From contig JAUFOR010000003.1 of the NCBI GenBank assembly GCA_040285745.1, positions 620,001-684,000 on the forward strand: DNA of 64,000 nucleotides, given 5' to 3'. Positions 63,776-64,000 of this stretch are shown piece by piece. The notes beneath the pieces were generated by a model. The model was given only the letters and a program-made list of their open reading frames with translations. It did no database searches and was not told where the DNA came from. The position numbers and the translations under genes were made by a program. The stretch is from Barthelona sp. PCE. Its lineage: Eukaryota; Metamonada: BaSk clade. Numbering within the stretch: position 1 is the first letter of the stretch; each line of letters opens with the position of its first letter.

Positions 63776-64000
63776 TTACTTTCTCTTCTTTGCACCCTTA
63801 TTCTTACCCTTTCCTTTTGTCTTTTTGTTACGGTCTCTGGTTTTGAAGTGCTCTTCATTTTCAGTCTCAAAGAGTGTAATATCTTCGTTAAATAGCTTGC
63901 TGTGCTCGTCTACAGTTCCTTCTATATCAGAAAGTGAAGAAATAAACTGCTTAATGAATTGTCCAGCGGAAACCTTCATTCCGATCACATCCACATCCAA
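63776..64000 (-). CDS. C-terminal fragment of a gene cut by the right window edge
   Basis: On the minus strand the frame is open from base 64000 to a TAA stop at 63776 (74 residues visible). The visible part is helical and acidic (VSAGQFIKQFISSLSDIEG) and ends in a Lys/Gly-rich tail (KKTKGKGKNKGAKKRK), probably a nuclear or nucleolar signal or RNA-binding tail. The family is not recognised. The stop reads TAAGTAAAT, a good poly(A)-like signal, and lies 17 bp from the stop of the converging orphan. Confidence 0.6.
   Translation of the reverse strand: MDVDVIGMKVSAGQFIKQFISSLSDIEGTVDEHSKLFNEDITLFETENEEHFKTRDRNKKTKGKGKNKGAKKRK

Noticed and set aside
1-64000. A defence or metabolic gene cluster
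   Set aside because: Neighbouring genes belong to unrelated housekeeping processes and mixed strands; nothing suggests a co-functional operon or island.

Overview
This 64 kb window is nuclear DNA from a compact, intron-poor eukaryote. It holds 38 protein-coding genes, two of them cut by the window edges. The organism is probably a flagellated, anaerobic or microaerophilic protist. A motile cilium is implied by a dynein regulatory complex DRC7 homologue and a KATNAL2-type katanin. Anaerobic metabolism is implied by a flavodoxin/2x[4Fe-4S] EFR1-type protein. All three stop codons are used as stops. Only one spliceosomal intron is recognisable, in the eL31 ribosomal protein gene, although SF3B1 is encoded here. 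Many stops contain, or are closely followed by, TAAA or (A/T)GTAAAT. This resembles the minimal poly(A) signals described in Trichomonas (UAAA) and Giardia (AGTRAAY), so a metamonad is my best guess. It is an inference, not a proof, because no rRNA or other lineage marker is present.

Layout. 1-6.5 kb: SMYD-type SET protein (5' cut), golgin-like coiled coil, alpha/beta hydrolase, Ubp6/USP14 deubiquitinase. 6.5-18.1 kb: Rab32-like GTPase, Blm10/PA200 proteasome activator, helical orphan, KATNAL2, EFR1, At4g15545-like coiled coil. 18.1-28.4 kb: beta-rich orphan, eL31, KISH/TMEM167, PLAA/Doa1-like protein, BUD20/ZNF593, two-TM lumenal propeller protein, an orphan, Tel2-like protein. 28.5-36.8 kb: CLN3/battenin, THADA/Trm732-like protein, a 1211-residue protein with two degenerate kinase-like regions. 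36.9-42.1 kb: a 1547-residue secreted beta-helix/multi-TM surface protein followed by a 117-bp tandem repeat. 42-51.9 kb: SF3B1, small orphan, syntaxin-16, long charged coiled coil, glucosidase I (MOGS), SFT2. 52.5-64 kb: two orphans, PTRHD1, DRC7, orphan coiled coil, MYG1, beta-rich orphan, exosome RNase PH subunit, orphan, and a gene cut by the right edge.

Genes that share a process: endomembrane traffic (golgin, Rab32-like, KISH, syntaxin-16, SFT2, CLN3, MOGS), ubiquitin-proteasome (USP14, PA200, PLAA-like), RNA and translation (eL31, BUD20, SF3B1, exosome, THADA, PTRHD1, MYG1), and cilium/cytoskeleton (DRC7, KATNAL2). There is no sign of operons; neighbours look functionally unrelated.

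Architecture is the most striking property. Of 12 convergent gene pairs, nine have stop codons only 9-33 bp apart and one overlaps by 37 bp. The 472-bp convergent spacer with the tandem repeat is the clear outlier. Many genes carry a C/T-rich element, roughly T-Y-A-Y-C-C-H-T-T-T-Y, just upstream of the ATG, even inside 35-56 bp spacers. It is probably the core promoter or initiator.
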